Notes: a model not told the origin generated them from the sequence alone. 53,511 nt of DNA from JAVJUS01 sp040220455 (GCA_040220455.1 JAVJUS010000070.1:1-53511), one strand, 5' to 3'. Counted from the stretch's first letter, positions 1 through 9,027 are shown. Numbers and translations are program-made.

Positions 1-2
1 AC

Positions 3-137
3 CGCGACGTCGCCGCGCTCGCCCGCGCCGGCCACGACCCGCGCACCGCGGCCCGTGTCGTCGACGCCGAGGATACGGCCGCGGTCGAGGCCATGATCGA
101 CGAAGAGCGCGAGGAAGCCGCCGCCCGCCGCCTGTAG
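3..137 (+). CDS. C-terminal end of a RecX-like regulatory protein (partial)
   Basis: A gene enters from the left edge and ends at TAG 135-137; 44 codons are visible. The peptide (RDVAALARAG..., then ...AARVVDAED) resembles the last helical repeat of RecX, the RecA modulator, which typically ends with an [AG]-G-[FH]-x3-A-R-x-V pattern followed by an acidic tail. It ends in a charged EEREEAAARRL tail. The identification rests on this short stretch only, so another three-helix protein is possible. A transposase remnant follows within about 160 bp. Confidence 0.4.
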   Translation, partial: RDVAALARAGHDPRTAARVVDAEDTAAVEAMIDEEREEAAARRL

Positions 138-299
138 GTCGCCCACCGCGAAGCGGTGCGCGACGGCCATGGCGGTGCCCTGCCCCGCCCCGGCGCCCGA
201 ACCCCCTCGCTCTGTCCCTCTTCCGGCGTTCTTCGTGCACCCGGTTATCGCGGTGAAGCGTGACGCGGATGCCCCTCTGGGCGTGGTGAGCGCGGAGTT

Positions 300-557
300 T
301 TGGTCGACGCCCGCGCCGGCTCCGAGCGCCCGGCCAGCGACCTGCTGGAGCCCGGCCTGCTGCCCTCGGCCGAGGCCATCGGCCGGCGCCTGGAAGGCCG
401 CACCGCCTGCCAGCAGAACCCGCACCCCGAGCATTCCTTGGCCTGGCTGTCCTGGATCGTCGCCCGATGTGGCGGCTGGAACTGCTACTACAAGCCGCCC
501 GGACCCAAGACCATGCGCGATGGCTGGGACAAGTTCGCCGAAAGACTGAAAGGCTAG
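300..557 (+). pseudogene. IS4-family transposase, C-terminal remnant
   Basis: About 85 codons match the C-terminal end of IS4/Tn5-type transposases: EGRTACQQNPHPEHSLAW, then WIVARCGGW, then KPPGPKTMRDG. The Y-rich segment before KPPGP is typical of the family. The N-terminal and catalytic (DDE) portions are missing, and the only in-frame start is an implausible TTG, so this is a decayed insertion sequence. No terminal inverted repeats are evident on either side. Confidence 0.75.
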
Positions 558-695
558 CCCAGGCTCTCGACGACCTGGAAACCGGAGATGTGTGAATGCC
601 GTAGCCCGCCGGGAGAGGGGACGCGGTGGGCGACGGTGTCGCATGATGCCCGCTGCGGGGCCCTCTTCACGGGTCCCCGGCCGGCCGAGACGCTG

Positions 696-1115
696 CTATT
701 CGGCCGCGTCGTCCGCCGCCTTTTCCGGCTTCAGGTCGAGCGAGGCGGAGTTCATGCAGAAGCGCTGGCCCGTCGGCTCCGGCCCGTCCGGGAAGACGTG
801 GCCCAGATGGGCGTCGCAGGCCGCGCACAGCGCCTCGGTGCGGATCATGCCGTGGCTCGTGTCGCGCTTGGTCGCGACCCGGTCCTCGGCGATCGGCGCG
901 GTGAAGCTGGGCCAGCCGGTGCCGCTGTCGAACTTGGTCTTCGAGGAGAACAGCGGCGTGCCGCAGCACACGCAGGCATAGGTGCCCGGCGTCTTCTCGT
1001 TCCAGTACCTGCCGGTGAAGGCGCGCTCGGTGCCGCCCTGGCGGGCGACGCGGTATTCCTCGTCGGTGAGCTGGGCGCGCCACTCGGATTCGGGCTTCTC
1101 GACACGGTCGGCCAT
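696..1115 (-). CDS. msrB: Peptide methionine (R)-S-oxide reductase MsrB
   Basis: A 139-residue protein of normal MsrB length. It reduces the R-epimer of methionine sulfoxide in proteins, with thioredoxin as electron donor, and acts in the cytoplasm. Visible are the two zinc-binding CxxC pairs (CVCC and CAAC), the GTGWPSF substrate-binding block, GHVF, and the catalytic cysteine in RFCMNSASL near the C-terminus. The ATG at 1115 gives a normal N-terminus (MADRVEKPESEW). It is transcribed divergently from the methyltransferase at 1369; the 253 bp between them must hold both promoters. Confidence 0.97.
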   Translation of the reverse strand: MADRVEKPESEWRAQLTDEEYRVARQGGTERAFTGRYWNEKTPGTYACVCCGTPLFSSKTKFDSGTGWPSFTAPIAEDRVATKRDTSHGMIRTEALCAACDAHLGHVFPDGPEPTGQRFCMNSASLDLKPEKAADDAAE

Positions 1116-1368
1116 GACGCTCTCCGCCTTTCCTCGCTCGCGTGAGGGGTCTCGACCCTCGATTGGTTCCTTTCCAGATATCGGCAGCCCGTCCGGCTGG
1201 GCAAGGGGCGGGGCTTGCGGTCGGCCCCGGATCGCGGTGATGTGTCCGCCGTCACAGCGTCGCCGCCGGGGATCGGTCCATACGCTGCAGCGGGATCGGG
1301 ACGCGCCCGCCCGGGCGGCCGCTCTTCGGCGGCCCCGGGACGGCTGGAAGCCGACGAGGATGCGTCCG

Positions 1369-1989
1369 ATGGGACTCTATGATCGATACGTCCTGCCCTG
1401 GCTGCTCGACTGCGCCTGCGGCCAGGAGGCCGTGCGCGCCCAGCGCGCCAGGGTGGTGCCGCTCGCACAAGGGCGGGTGCTGGAGCTGGGCGTCGGCTCC
1501 GGGCTCAACCTGCCGCTCTACGACCCGGCCCGGGTCGTGCGCGTGATCGGCGTCGACCCGGCGCCGGAGATGCTGGCCCGGGCCAGGCGGCGCGCGGACG
1601 GCCTGCCCTTCACGGTCGAGTTGGTCGACGTCGACGCGGCGACGGCGCGGGTCGAGCCGGCGAGCGTCGACACGGTCGTCGTCACCTATTCCCTGTGTAC
1701 CATCCCGGACGGCGTCGCCGCGCTCGAGGTCGCGCGGCGGGCTCTCAGGCCGGGCGGCCGGCTGCTGTTCTGCGAGCACGGCCGATCCGCCGAGCCCGAT
1801 GTGGCGCGCTGGCAGGAGCGGATCACGCCGGTCTGGAGGCGGATCGCCGGCGGTTGCCGTCTCGACCGCGACGTGCCGGCGATGCTGGCGGCCGGCGGCT
1901 TCGCGGTCGATCGGCTGGAGACCTTCTACCTGCCCCGCGCGCCCCGGCCGATGGGCTGGCATTTCCTGGGCTCCGCCGTCGCGCGATGA
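1369..1989 (+). CDS. Class I SAM-dependent methyltransferase
   Basis: A 206-residue methyltransferase with the SAM-binding motif I VLELGVGSGLNLPLY at residues 34-48, an acidic residue at the end of beta-2 (VIGVDPAPEM), and the Methyltransf_11 hallmark LRPGGRLLFCEH. The N-terminal MGLYDRYVLPWLLDCACG block resembles small methyltransferases annotated as UbiE/phospholipid or METTL7-like thiol methyltransferases; the substrate cannot be told. ATG 1369 is chosen because GACGAGG lies about 8 bases upstream; an in-frame ATG at 1360 is the alternative. The open frame extends further upstream, but that part runs antisense to msrB. Confidence 0.85.
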   Translation: MGLYDRYVLPWLLDCACGQEAVRAQRARVVPLAQGRVLELGVGSGLNLPLYDPARVVRVIGVDPAPEMLARARRRADGLPFTVELVDVDAATARVEPASVDTVVVTYSLCTIPDGVAALEVARRALRPGGRLLFCEHGRSAEPDVARWQERITPVWRRIAGGCRLDRDVPAMLAAGGFAVDRLETFYLPRAPRPMGWHFLGSAVAR

Positions 1990-2050
1990 GGCCTCGGCGG
2001 CGGCGCGGGGCGATCGGGCCGGAAAGCCCTGCGGCGCGGGCCTTCGCCGC

Positions 2051-2079
2051 TTGACAGCCGGGCGCGGTTGGCTTATCTC
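2051..2079 (+). promoter_or_regulatory. Sigma-70-like promoter of rpsL
   Basis: A consensus TTGACA (2051-2056) is followed after exactly 17 bp by TATCTC (2074-2079), about 38 bp upstream of the rpsL ATG. It shows that rpsL is transcribed on its own rather than within an str operon. Confidence 0.65.
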
Positions 2080-2116
2080 CGCGCCTCCTCTTCACATCCG
2101 CGTCGCTGTGAGTCTT

Positions 2117-2488
2117 ATGCCGACGATCAACCAGTTGATCCGTAATCCGCGGGTCAAGCCGCCGAAAAAGGGCCGCAAGGAAGGCCTGCAGAGCAACCCG
2201 CAGCGCCGGGGCGTGTGCACGCGCGTCTACACGGTGACGCCGCGCAAGCCGAACTCGGCCCTGCGCAAGGTCGCGCGCATCCGGCTGACCACGGGTCGGG
2301 AGATCACGGCCTACATCCCGGGCGAGGGCCACAACCTGCAGGAGCACTCGGTGGTCCTGGTCCAGGGCGGCGGCCCGAACGATCTGCCGGGCGTCTACTA
2401 CCGCGTGGTCCGCGGCGTGCTCGACACCGAGGGCGTCAAGAACCGCCGGCAGAAGCGCTCCCGCTACGGCGCCAAGCGGCCGAAGTAA
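2117..2488 (+). CDS. rpsL: 30S ribosomal protein S12, divergent stand-alone copy
   Basis: A 123-residue S12, full length, with the core RGVCTRVYTVTPRKPNSALR, the GEGHNLQEHS loop and DLPGV. S12 sits at the decoding centre of the 30S subunit. Two departures stand out: residue 43, normally Lys in PKKPNS, is Arg, and the normally invariant RVK before DLPGV reads GPN, so residue 88 is Asn instead of Lys. These are the two classical streptomycin-resistance positions. Asp89, the RimO target, is kept. The usual partners rpsG, fusA and tuf are absent; the gene has its own promoter and terminator and converges on rimO. It may be a second copy of S12. Confidence 0.97.
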   Translation: MPTINQLIRNPRVKPPKKGRKEGLQSNPQRRGVCTRVYTVTPRKPNSALRKVARIRLTTGREITAYIPGEGHNLQEHSVVLVQGGGPNDLPGVYYRVVRGVLDTEGVKNRRQKRSRYGAKRPK

Positions 2489-2605
2489 GGCGCGTTTCGC
2501 GCGGCCGGTATCGGCCCGGAAGAATCCGACGCGAGGGGATCCGAACGACCAAGCGGCCCGAGACAGAGGCTCGCCACCAACCGACCCCGAAATCCGGGGC
2601 CCACG

Positions 2606-2641
2606 AAAAACGCCCGGCCCTCCAAGGGGCCGGGCGTTTTT
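2606..2641. terminator. Bidirectional intrinsic terminator between rpsL and rimO
   Basis: A perfect 10-bp stem, CGCCCGGCCC pairing with GGGCCGGGCG, has a short loop and is flanked by a run of A on the left and TTTTT on the right. It can therefore stop transcription on both strands. It serves rpsL (plus) and rimO (minus), which converge on it. Confidence 0.92.
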
Positions 2642-2713
2642 CGTTGCGGAGAAGGCGGTGTGTGGGGGCCGAACCGCGGTGCATGGCCGTCGCGACCGGC
2701 CGGATGTCAGCGC

Positions 2714-4120
2714 TCACACCCGCTCCGCCCAGAGGTCGTAGTCGTCGACGTGGTCGACGCGGGCGCGCAGGATGTCGCCGGGCATCGCTGTCGTCTCGCC
2801 GTTGAGGAAGACCAGCCCGTCGATCTGGGGGGCGTCGGCCTTGGAGCGGCCGATGGCGCCTTCCTCGTCCACCTCGTCGACGATGACGTCGATCTCCGTG
2901 CCCAGGCGGGCCTCCATCCGTTCGGCGCTGATGCGCTGCTGGGTTTCCATGAAGCGGTGCCAGCGCTCCTCCTTGACCGCGTCGGGCACCGCGCCGTCCA
3001 GCTCGTTGGCCGCCGCGCCGGCGACCGGCTCGTACTTGAAGCAGCCGACCCGGTCGAGGCGCGCCTCCTCCAGCCAGTCGAGCAGCTGGCGGAAGTCGTC
3101 CTCCGTCTCGCCGGGAAAGCCGACGATGAAGGTCGAGCGCAGGGTCAGGTCCGGCACCTGCGCCCGCCAGCCGGCGATGCGCTCCAGGGTCTTCTCCTGA
3201 TGGGCCGGGCGGCGCATGGCCTTCAGAACCGACGGCGCGGCGTGCTGGAACGGGATGTCGATATAGGGCAGCACCGTGCCCTCGGCCATCAGCGGGAGGA
3301 CCCGGTCGACCGAGGGATAGGGGTAGACGTAGTGCAGCCGCACCCAGGCGCCGAGCGAGCCCAGCGCCTCCGCCAGGTCCGGCAGGCGCGCCGGGATGTC
3401 GCGGCCGTGCCAGGCGCTGGGCGCGTAGCGCAGATCGACGCCGTAGGCGCTGGTGTCCTGGGAGATGACCAGCAGCTCCTTGACCCCGGCGGCGACCAGC
3501 CTCTCGGCCTCCGACAGCACCTCGGCGGCCGGCCGGCTCGCCAGGTCGCCGCGCAGGCTCGGGATGATGCAGAAGCTGCACCGGTTGTTGCAGCCCTCCG
3601 AGATCTTCAGATAGGCGTAGTGCCGCGGCGTCAGGCGGATGCCCTCCGCCGGCACCAGGTCGACGAAGGGGTCGTGGGCCGGCGGGACCGCGTCGTGCAC
3701 CGCGTCGATGACGGCTTCGTACTGGTGCGGGCCGGTCACCGCCAGGACGTCCGGATAGGCCTCGTCGATCAGCCCGCGGCCGTCGGCGGCGCCCAGGCAG
3801 CCGGTGACGATGACCTTGCCGTTGTCGGTCATCGCCTTGCCGATGGCGTCGAGCGACTGGGCCCGCGCGGAATCGAGGAACCCGCAGGTGTTGACCAGCA
3901 CCACATCCGCCTCGCCCGCCTCGCCGACGAACTGGTAGCCTTCGGCCCGCAGCCGGGTGACGATGCGCTCGGAATCCACCAGCGCCTTGGGGCAGCCCAG
4001 GCTGACGAGCCCGATGCGCGGCGCGCCGGCGCGGTTGGCGGCCTTGCGCGCATCCGGCCCGGGGCCGGGCTGCGATCGGCTGGCGGCGCGCGGCGGCGCG
4101 GGGGACTTGGACAGGGTCAT
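2714..4120 (-). CDS. rimO: Ribosomal protein S12 methylthiotransferase RimO
   Basis: A 468-residue radical-SAM enzyme that adds a methylthio group to the beta-carbon of Asp89 of S12. Domains in order: an N-terminal UPF0004 domain with the three auxiliary-cluster cysteines (SLGCPK, NTCGFLDSA, VTGCLG); the radical-SAM CNNRCSFC motif; and a C-terminal TRAM domain. GCPKALVDSE separates RimO from MiaB. ATG 4120 (MTLSKSPAPPR) gives normal family length; the frame stays open further upstream but without similarity. It converges on rpsL, the gene for its own substrate, an uncommon arrangement. Confidence 0.97.
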   Translation of the reverse strand: MTLSKSPAPPRAASRSQPGPGPDARKAANRAGAPRIGLVSLGCPKALVDSERIVTRLRAEGYQFVGEAGEADVVLVNTCGFLDSARAQSLDAIGKAMTDNGKVIVTGCLGAADGRGLIDEAYPDVLAVTGPHQYEAVIDAVHDAVPPAHDPFVDLVPAEGIRLTPRHYAYLKISEGCNNRCSFCIIPSLRGDLASRPAAEVLSEAERLVAAGVKELLVISQDTSAYGVDLRYAPSAWHGRDIPARLPDLAEALGSLGAWVRLHYVYPYPSVDRVLPLMAEGTVLPYIDIPFQHAAPSVLKAMRRPAHQEKTLERIAGWRAQVPDLTLRSTFIVGFPGETEDDFRQLLDWLEEARLDRVGCFKYEPVAGAAANELDGAVPDAVKEERWHRFMETQQRISAERMEARLGTEIDVIVDEVDEEGAIGRSKADAPQIDGLVFLNGETTAMPGDILRARVDHVDDYDLWAERV

Positions 4121-4325
4121 GGCGAAGCGGCGTCTCGGAAGAAAAGGCGGGGCGGCCCCTGAGGTCGGGTCGGGCGCCCGGACCCGCAAGCCCCGGCGCG
4201 CCGCGCCTTCTACAGTGCCCGGGCCGGCAACGGAAGCCCCGCGTGCGCCGCGCCGCCGGCCGCCGGCCTCCAAAGTCGATGCGAGAGCGGAACGATCGGG
4301 GCCTTCGGAGGGAAGCATCGTTCCG

Positions 4326-5117
4326 ATGCCGCAACTTTCGATCTCCCCCGCCGAAGCCGAGGCCCTGCGCGCCCGGGTGCTCTACCGGGACCCCAATCTC
4401 CTGATCCTGGACAAGCCCGCGGGGCTGTCGGTCGATCCCGGCCCGGCGACGCCCGACGGGGAAACGCTGGCCGCCCGCTTGCCGGCGCTGGCCTTCGACC
4501 GCGCCTATCCGCCCGAGCCGGCGCACCGCCTCGACCGCGACACCTCGGGCTGCCTGGTGCTGGCCCGTCACGCCCGGGCGCGGCGCAAGCTCGGCCGGCT
4601 GTTCGAGGCGGGCCGGGTCGCCAAGGCCTATCTGGCGCTGGTCGCCGGCGGCCCGGGCGCGGACGAAGGCGTGATCGACCGGCCTTTGGCCAAGCGCTCG
4701 ACCGCGCGTGAGGGCTGGCGCATGGTCGTCGACCCGGCCGGCCGGCCGGCGCGGACGCGCTGGCGGGTGCTCGCCCGCGGGCCGGCGGCGAGCCTCCTCC
4801 TCCTCGAGCCGGAGACCGGGCGGACCCACCAGCTCCGCGCCCATCTGGCGAGCCTCGGCTGTCCGATCCTGGGCGATCCGGTCTACGGCGACAGCACGAA
4901 AGCCGTTACGGGATCGCAACGACTATGCCTGCATGCATTGCGCATCGCCGTGCCCTATCATGACGACCCGGACCGGCCGACGATCGGCGCGGATGCGCCG
5001 GTCCCCGCCGATTTCCGGGCCGCGGCGGCGGCGGTCGGCGCCCACGTCCCCGAGGACGATGCTCTGATCGGGTCGGGATCGGCGGGGTTTCGAGGCACGG
5101 CCGTCGGGACCAAGTGA
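4326..5117 (+). CDS. RluA-family pseudouridine synthase
   Basis: A 263-residue enzyme that isomerises uridine to pseudouridine in rRNA or tRNA. Motif I is ILDKPAGLSV; the catalytic Asp lies in HRLDRDTSG (motif II); motif III is ETGRTHQLRAHL, followed by GCPILGDPVYG. There is no N-terminal S4 domain, so it is closer to RluA/TruC/RsuA-like short forms than to RluC/D; the target base is not predictable. ATG 4326 is chosen as the first start before the domain. The C-terminal 25 residues are low complexity. Confidence 0.9.
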   Translation: MPQLSISPAEAEALRARVLYRDPNLLILDKPAGLSVDPGPATPDGETLAARLPALAFDRAYPPEPAHRLDRDTSGCLVLARHARARRKLGRLFEAGRVAKAYLALVAGGPGADEGVIDRPLAKRSTAREGWRMVVDPAGRPARTRWRVLARGPAASLLLLEPETGRTHQLRAHLASLGCPILGDPVYGDSTKAVTGSQRLCLHALRIAVPYHDDPDRPTIGADAPVPADFRAAAAAVGAHVPEDDALIGSGSAGFRGTAVGTK

Positions 5118-5182
5118 CGGACGGGTCATTACCCGGGGCGGCCTCGGCCGCTCCCGACCGCGAAGAGGGGGTTCGTGACGCC

Positions 5183-5740
5183 ATGACTGCCATGTCCAAG
5201 CCGGTTTCCGGCGCGCTCGCCCTTGCCGCGGCGGTCGCGGCCTTCGGATGGTCGGCGCCGGCCGCGCAGGCCCAGGCGGCGGACGAGGCGCCGCGCGCCA
5301 CGGCCACGCTGCTCGGCACCGACGGCGCCGAGATCGGCACGGTGGACGCGGTCGGCGCCACCGAGGGCGTGATCCTGAGCGTGACGGTGGAGGGCCTGAC
5401 GCCCGGGGTCCACGGCATGCATCTCCACGCCACCGGCGCCTGCGAGACGCCGGACTTCACCAGCGCCGGCGGGCACATCACCGGCGGCGCCGACGCCCAC
5501 GGGCTCAAGAACCCCGAAGGGCCCCATGCCGGCGATCTCGGCAACCTGATGGTCGGCGCCGGCGGCGTGGCGCAGGTCGAGCTTCATGCGGCCATGGTCA
5601 CGATCGCCGACGGCCCGACGGCGCTGCTCGACGACGACGGTTCGGCGCTGGTGATCCACGAGGGGCCGGACGACCATGTCAGCCAACCGATCGGCGGCTC
5701 CGGCGCCCGGGTCGCCTGCGGCGTCTTCCGGGCGGATTGA
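5183..5740 (+). CDS. sodC: Periplasmic Cu/Zn superoxide dismutase
   Basis: A 185-residue precursor with a signal peptide (residues 1 to about 32, hydrophobic core ALALAAAVAAFGW, cleavage near AQA). It dismutates superoxide in the periplasm. Metal ligands are visible as HLH in GMHLHATG, the HITGG...HG zinc region, GPHAGDLGNL with the zinc Asp, and a further His in VIHEGPDDH. The active-site Arg lies near the C-terminal GGSGARVACGVF, whose Cys pairs with the Cys of GACETPDF. ATG 5183 follows a GAGGGGG tract and starts the signal peptide; ATG 5192 is also possible. Confidence 0.95.
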   Translation: MTAMSKPVSGALALAAAVAAFGWSAPAAQAQAADEAPRATATLLGTDGAEIGTVDAVGATEGVILSVTVEGLTPGVHGMHLHATGACETPDFTSAGGHITGGADAHGLKNPEGPHAGDLGNLMVGAGGVAQVELHAAMVTIADGPTALLDDDGSALVIHEGPDDHVSQPIGGSGARVACGVFRAD

Positions 5741-5767
5741 TCCCCGGCGAAATCCGGGCTCGCCCGC

Positions 5768-6697
5768 TCAGTAGCCGCGCGCGCGATCGACCGGATGAAT
5801 CGGCGGCTCGCCCCGTTCCAGCCGGCGGATCTCCTCGGCCAGGCCGGCCGCCGCGGTGCGGGCGTGGGTGATGCTGGCCACGTGCGGCGTCACCGTGATC
5901 GCCGGGTGGCGCCAGAAGGCATGGTCGCGGGGCAACGGCTCGGGCTGGAAGACGTCGAGCGTCGCGCCGGCGAGCCGTCCGTCGTCGAGCGCGGCCAGCA
6001 GGTCGGCCTCCACCAGATGGCCGCCGCGCCCGGCGTTGATCAGCCAGGCGCCGCGCGGCAGCCGGTCGAACAGGCGCGCGTTCAGGATGCCGCGTGTGTC
6101 CGGCGTCAGCGGCAGCAGGCAGACCAGGATCTCCAGCCCGTCGAGGAAGGCGTCGAGACCGGCCTCGCCGTGAAAGGTCGCCACGCCGTCGATCGCCTTC
6201 TCCCGCCGCGACCAGCCGCGCATGTCGAAGCGCAGCCCGGCGAGCGCCCGGGCGGCGTCGGTGCCCAGCACGCCCAGCCCCATGATCCCGACGGTGCGCT
6301 CGCGCGCGAGCTTCTGGTCGAGCTGGCGCCACCGCGCCTCGGCCTGGAAGGCGCGGTAGGCGGCGGCCTGGCGATGGATCGCCAGGACCTGCCAGCAGAC
6401 ATACTCGGTCATGCCCTCGGTCAGGCCTTCGTCAACCATGCGTACCAGCGGCACGTGGTCGGGCAGGGTGTCGTCGGCCATCATCGGATCGACGCCGGCG
6501 CCCAGCGACAGGATGCCCTTGAGATTCGGCAGCCCGGCGAGCAGCCCCGGCTCGGGCTTCCAAACGACGGCGTAGTCGATGGCCTCCGGCGGGCCGGTAT
6601 CGGGCCAGATCCGGAACGACGCCTCGGGCAGGCGGGCCTGCAGCTCGGGGATCCACTCGTCCGGGCGGTCGGTGTCCGAAGCGAACAGGATGTTCAT
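5768..6697 (-). CDS. ghrA: Glyoxylate/hydroxypyruvate reductase A
   Basis: A 309-residue 2-hydroxyacid dehydrogenase of GhrA length that reduces glyoxylate and hydroxypyruvate with NADPH. Visible are the Rossmann GLGVLG motif, followed by RGWSRREK (basic residues favour NADPH), the catalytic Arg in NAGRGGHL, the Glu in FQPEPLP and the His in TPHVAS. It lies 61 bp downstream of prs on the same strand and may share its transcript. Confidence 0.95.
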   Translation of the reverse strand: MNILFASDTDRPDEWIPELQARLPEASFRIWPDTGPPEAIDYAVVWKPEPGLLAGLPNLKGILSLGAGVDPMMADDTLPDHVPLVRMVDEGLTEGMTEYVCWQVLAIHRQAAAYRAFQAEARWRQLDQKLARERTVGIMGLGVLGTDAARALAGLRFDMRGWSRREKAIDGVATFHGEAGLDAFLDGLEILVCLLPLTPDTRGILNARLFDRLPRGAWLINAGRGGHLVEADLLAALDDGRLAGATLDVFQPEPLPRDHAFWRHPAITVTPHVASITHARTAAAGLAEEIRRLERGEPPIHPVDRARGY

Positions 6698-6758
6698 CGG
6701 GCGCGTCCTCCACCCCGTTCCGGCGGGCCGCCGCGCGCCCTCCGGGGCGGCGTCGGGA

Positions 6759-7706
<948 letters not shown>

Positions 7707-7770
7707 GAACCGTCGCTCTTCGACAGGCTGCGGGCCGCCGACGAGGGGCGCCGGCCGGGAGGACGCGCGG

Positions 7771-7799
7771 GGTATAACAAGGGGCCGTGCGCCTGTAAA
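7771..7799 (-). promoter_or_regulatory. Sigma-70-like promoter of prs
   Basis: On the minus strand TTTACA (7799-7794) is followed by a 17-bp spacer and TATACC (7776-7771). The implied start site lies about 60 bases before the prs ATG at 7706. Confidence 0.6.
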
Positions 7800-7838
7800 T
7801 CGCCTTGACCCGGAACTGTCACACGGACGGGCTTGTCC

Positions 7839-8027
7839 GCGAAGTCGGGCTCGCTCCGCTCGACCGACGTACGGGTCGGTGCGGTGTAGGTCGGCAGAGC
7901 GAAGCGAACCCGACGGGCACGGGCCGGTCCTGCGGGCGGCGAAGTCGGGCTCGCTCCGCTCGACCGACCTACGGGTCGGTGCGGTGTAGGTCGGCAGAGC
8001 GAAGCGAACCCGACGGGCACGGGCCGG
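7839..8027. repeat. Tandem pair of REP-like inverted repeats
   Basis: Two 89-bp copies (7839-7927 and 7939-8027, period 100 bp) differ at one base (7869, G versus C). Each contains two imperfect inverted arms, GTCGGGCTCG...CCGACCTAC and GTAGGTCGGC...GAACCCGAC, so each copy can fold into a long hairpin. The same arm sequence recurs at 43914-44043. This is a dispersed intergenic palindromic element of the REP/BIME kind. It fills the gap between prs and the small peptide gene. Confidence 0.9.
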
Positions 8028-8043
8028 GCCGTCGCGCCCCCGC

Positions 8044-8109
8044 TCACAGCACGCAGGACGCCATCAGGCCCAAGAGGCAGAACGCGATCAGGATGATCAT
8101 GTAGGGCAT
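8044..8109 (-). CDS. 21-residue hydrophobic peptide (candidate small membrane protein)
   Basis: A short frame from ATG 8109 to TGA 8046-8044 encodes MPYMIILIAFCLLGLMASCVL, a single hydrophobic helix. A strong Shine-Dalgarno sequence (GGAAAGG) lies 7 bases before the ATG, better than that of many neighbours. It begins 22 bp after the pgeF stop on the same strand and could be co-transcribed with it. No family is recognised. The strong RBS and transmembrane character argue that it is real; its shortness keeps confidence moderate. Confidence 0.5.
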   Translation of the reverse strand: MPYMIILIAFCLLGLMASCVL

Positions 8110-8131
8110 CGCCGCGCCTTTCCGCCCGAAG

Positions 8132-8905
8132 CTAGCCGCCGGTCTCGAGCGCGATGGCCGAGAGCAGGCGGCCGTAGTCGGGCTCGCCGCGGTGGCAGGC
8201 GCGGCGGTAGCTGAAGAACCGCGCCTCGTCGGCGCAGGTGTCGCCATCGTGGGCGGCCACCCGGCCGACACCGGCGGCGGCGAGGCGCCCGGCGACATAG
8301 CCGGAGAGGTCGAAGAACGGTCGCGCCGCCCCGTCGGGCCGCCGGAAGAAGGCGCCCGATGCCGGGTCGTCGGCCAGGAACCGCTCGCGGAAATCCTCGC
8401 CCACCTCGTAGCTCTCCGCGCCGATCGTCGGGCCGATCGCGGCGCCGATCCGCTCGCGCCGTGCGCCCAGCTCTTCCATCGCCACGATCGCGGCCTCCGC
8501 CACGCCACCGAGCGCGCCCTTCCAGCCGGCATGGGCGGCGCCGATCACGCCGGCCTCGGCGTCGGCCAGCAGCACCGGCGCGCAATCGGCCGTCAGGATG
8601 CCGAGCGCGAGGCCGCGCCGGTCGGTGGCCAGCGCGTCGGCGCGCGGCGCGTCCTCCGCCGCCCAGGGCCGCTCCACCGTCACCGCCTCGGCGCTGTGGA
8701 CCTGATAGACCGTGACCAGCCGCCCGGCGCCGCCGCCCAGCTCCTCGAGGCAGCGGTCGCGGTTGGCGCGCACGTGCTCGGCCGAATCGCCCGATCCGAA
8801 GCCGCAGTTGCGCGAGGCGTAGATCCCCTCGCTCACCCCGTCGCGGCGGGTGAAGAAGCCGTGGCGCACGCCCGGCGCGGCGTCGAGAGGAGCGAGGGTC
8901 AGCAT
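8132..8905 (-). CDS. pgeF: Peptidoglycan editing factor / laccase-domain protein PgeF (YfiH family)
   Basis: A 257-residue multicopper-oxidase-fold protein of the YfiH/LACC1 family, described as a purine nucleoside-cleaving enzyme and as a factor that prevents mis-incorporation into peptidoglycan precursors. Hallmarks are HGFFTRRDGVSEG, YQVHSAEAV (zinc His), LTADCAPVLLAD (Cys), and AAHAGWKG (His). The C-terminal FFSYRRA is also typical. ATG 8905 is chosen over the in-frame GTG three bases upstream. Confidence 0.93.
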   Translation of the reverse strand: MLTLAPLDAAPGVRHGFFTRRDGVSEGIYASRNCGFGSGDSAEHVRANRDRCLEELGGGAGRLVTVYQVHSAEAVTVERPWAAEDAPRADALATDRRGLALGILTADCAPVLLADAEAGVIGAAHAGWKGALGGVAEAAIVAMEELGARRERIGAAIGPTIGAESYEVGEDFRERFLADDPASGAFFRRPDGAARPFFDLSGYVAGRLAAAGVGRVAAHDGDTCADEARFFSYRRACHRGEPDYGRLLSAIALETGG

Positions 8906-9027
8906 CACGTCCCGAGAGATAGCGCGCGCCGGCGGGCGGGGGAAGGGGCGGGGGCGACGGGTCGTAGACGAGGGGGCGGGGCCCGGTCGCGCTTTACCGG
9001 ACCCGCGATCGGCCGCACACTTCGACG

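Noticed and set aside
169..549. A 126-codon frame over the transposase remnant
   Set aside because: Pro/Ala/Arg-rich shadow; the IS4 motifs are in a different phase.
2436..4919. An 827-codon minus-strand frame spanning rimO and the RluA-type gene
   Set aside because: Out of phase with RimO, low-complexity composition, and crosses the rpsL-rimO terminator.
7839..8027. CRISPR array
   Set aside because: Only two long units with a short spacer-like gap and internal palindromes; no cas genes; better explained as REP-like elements.
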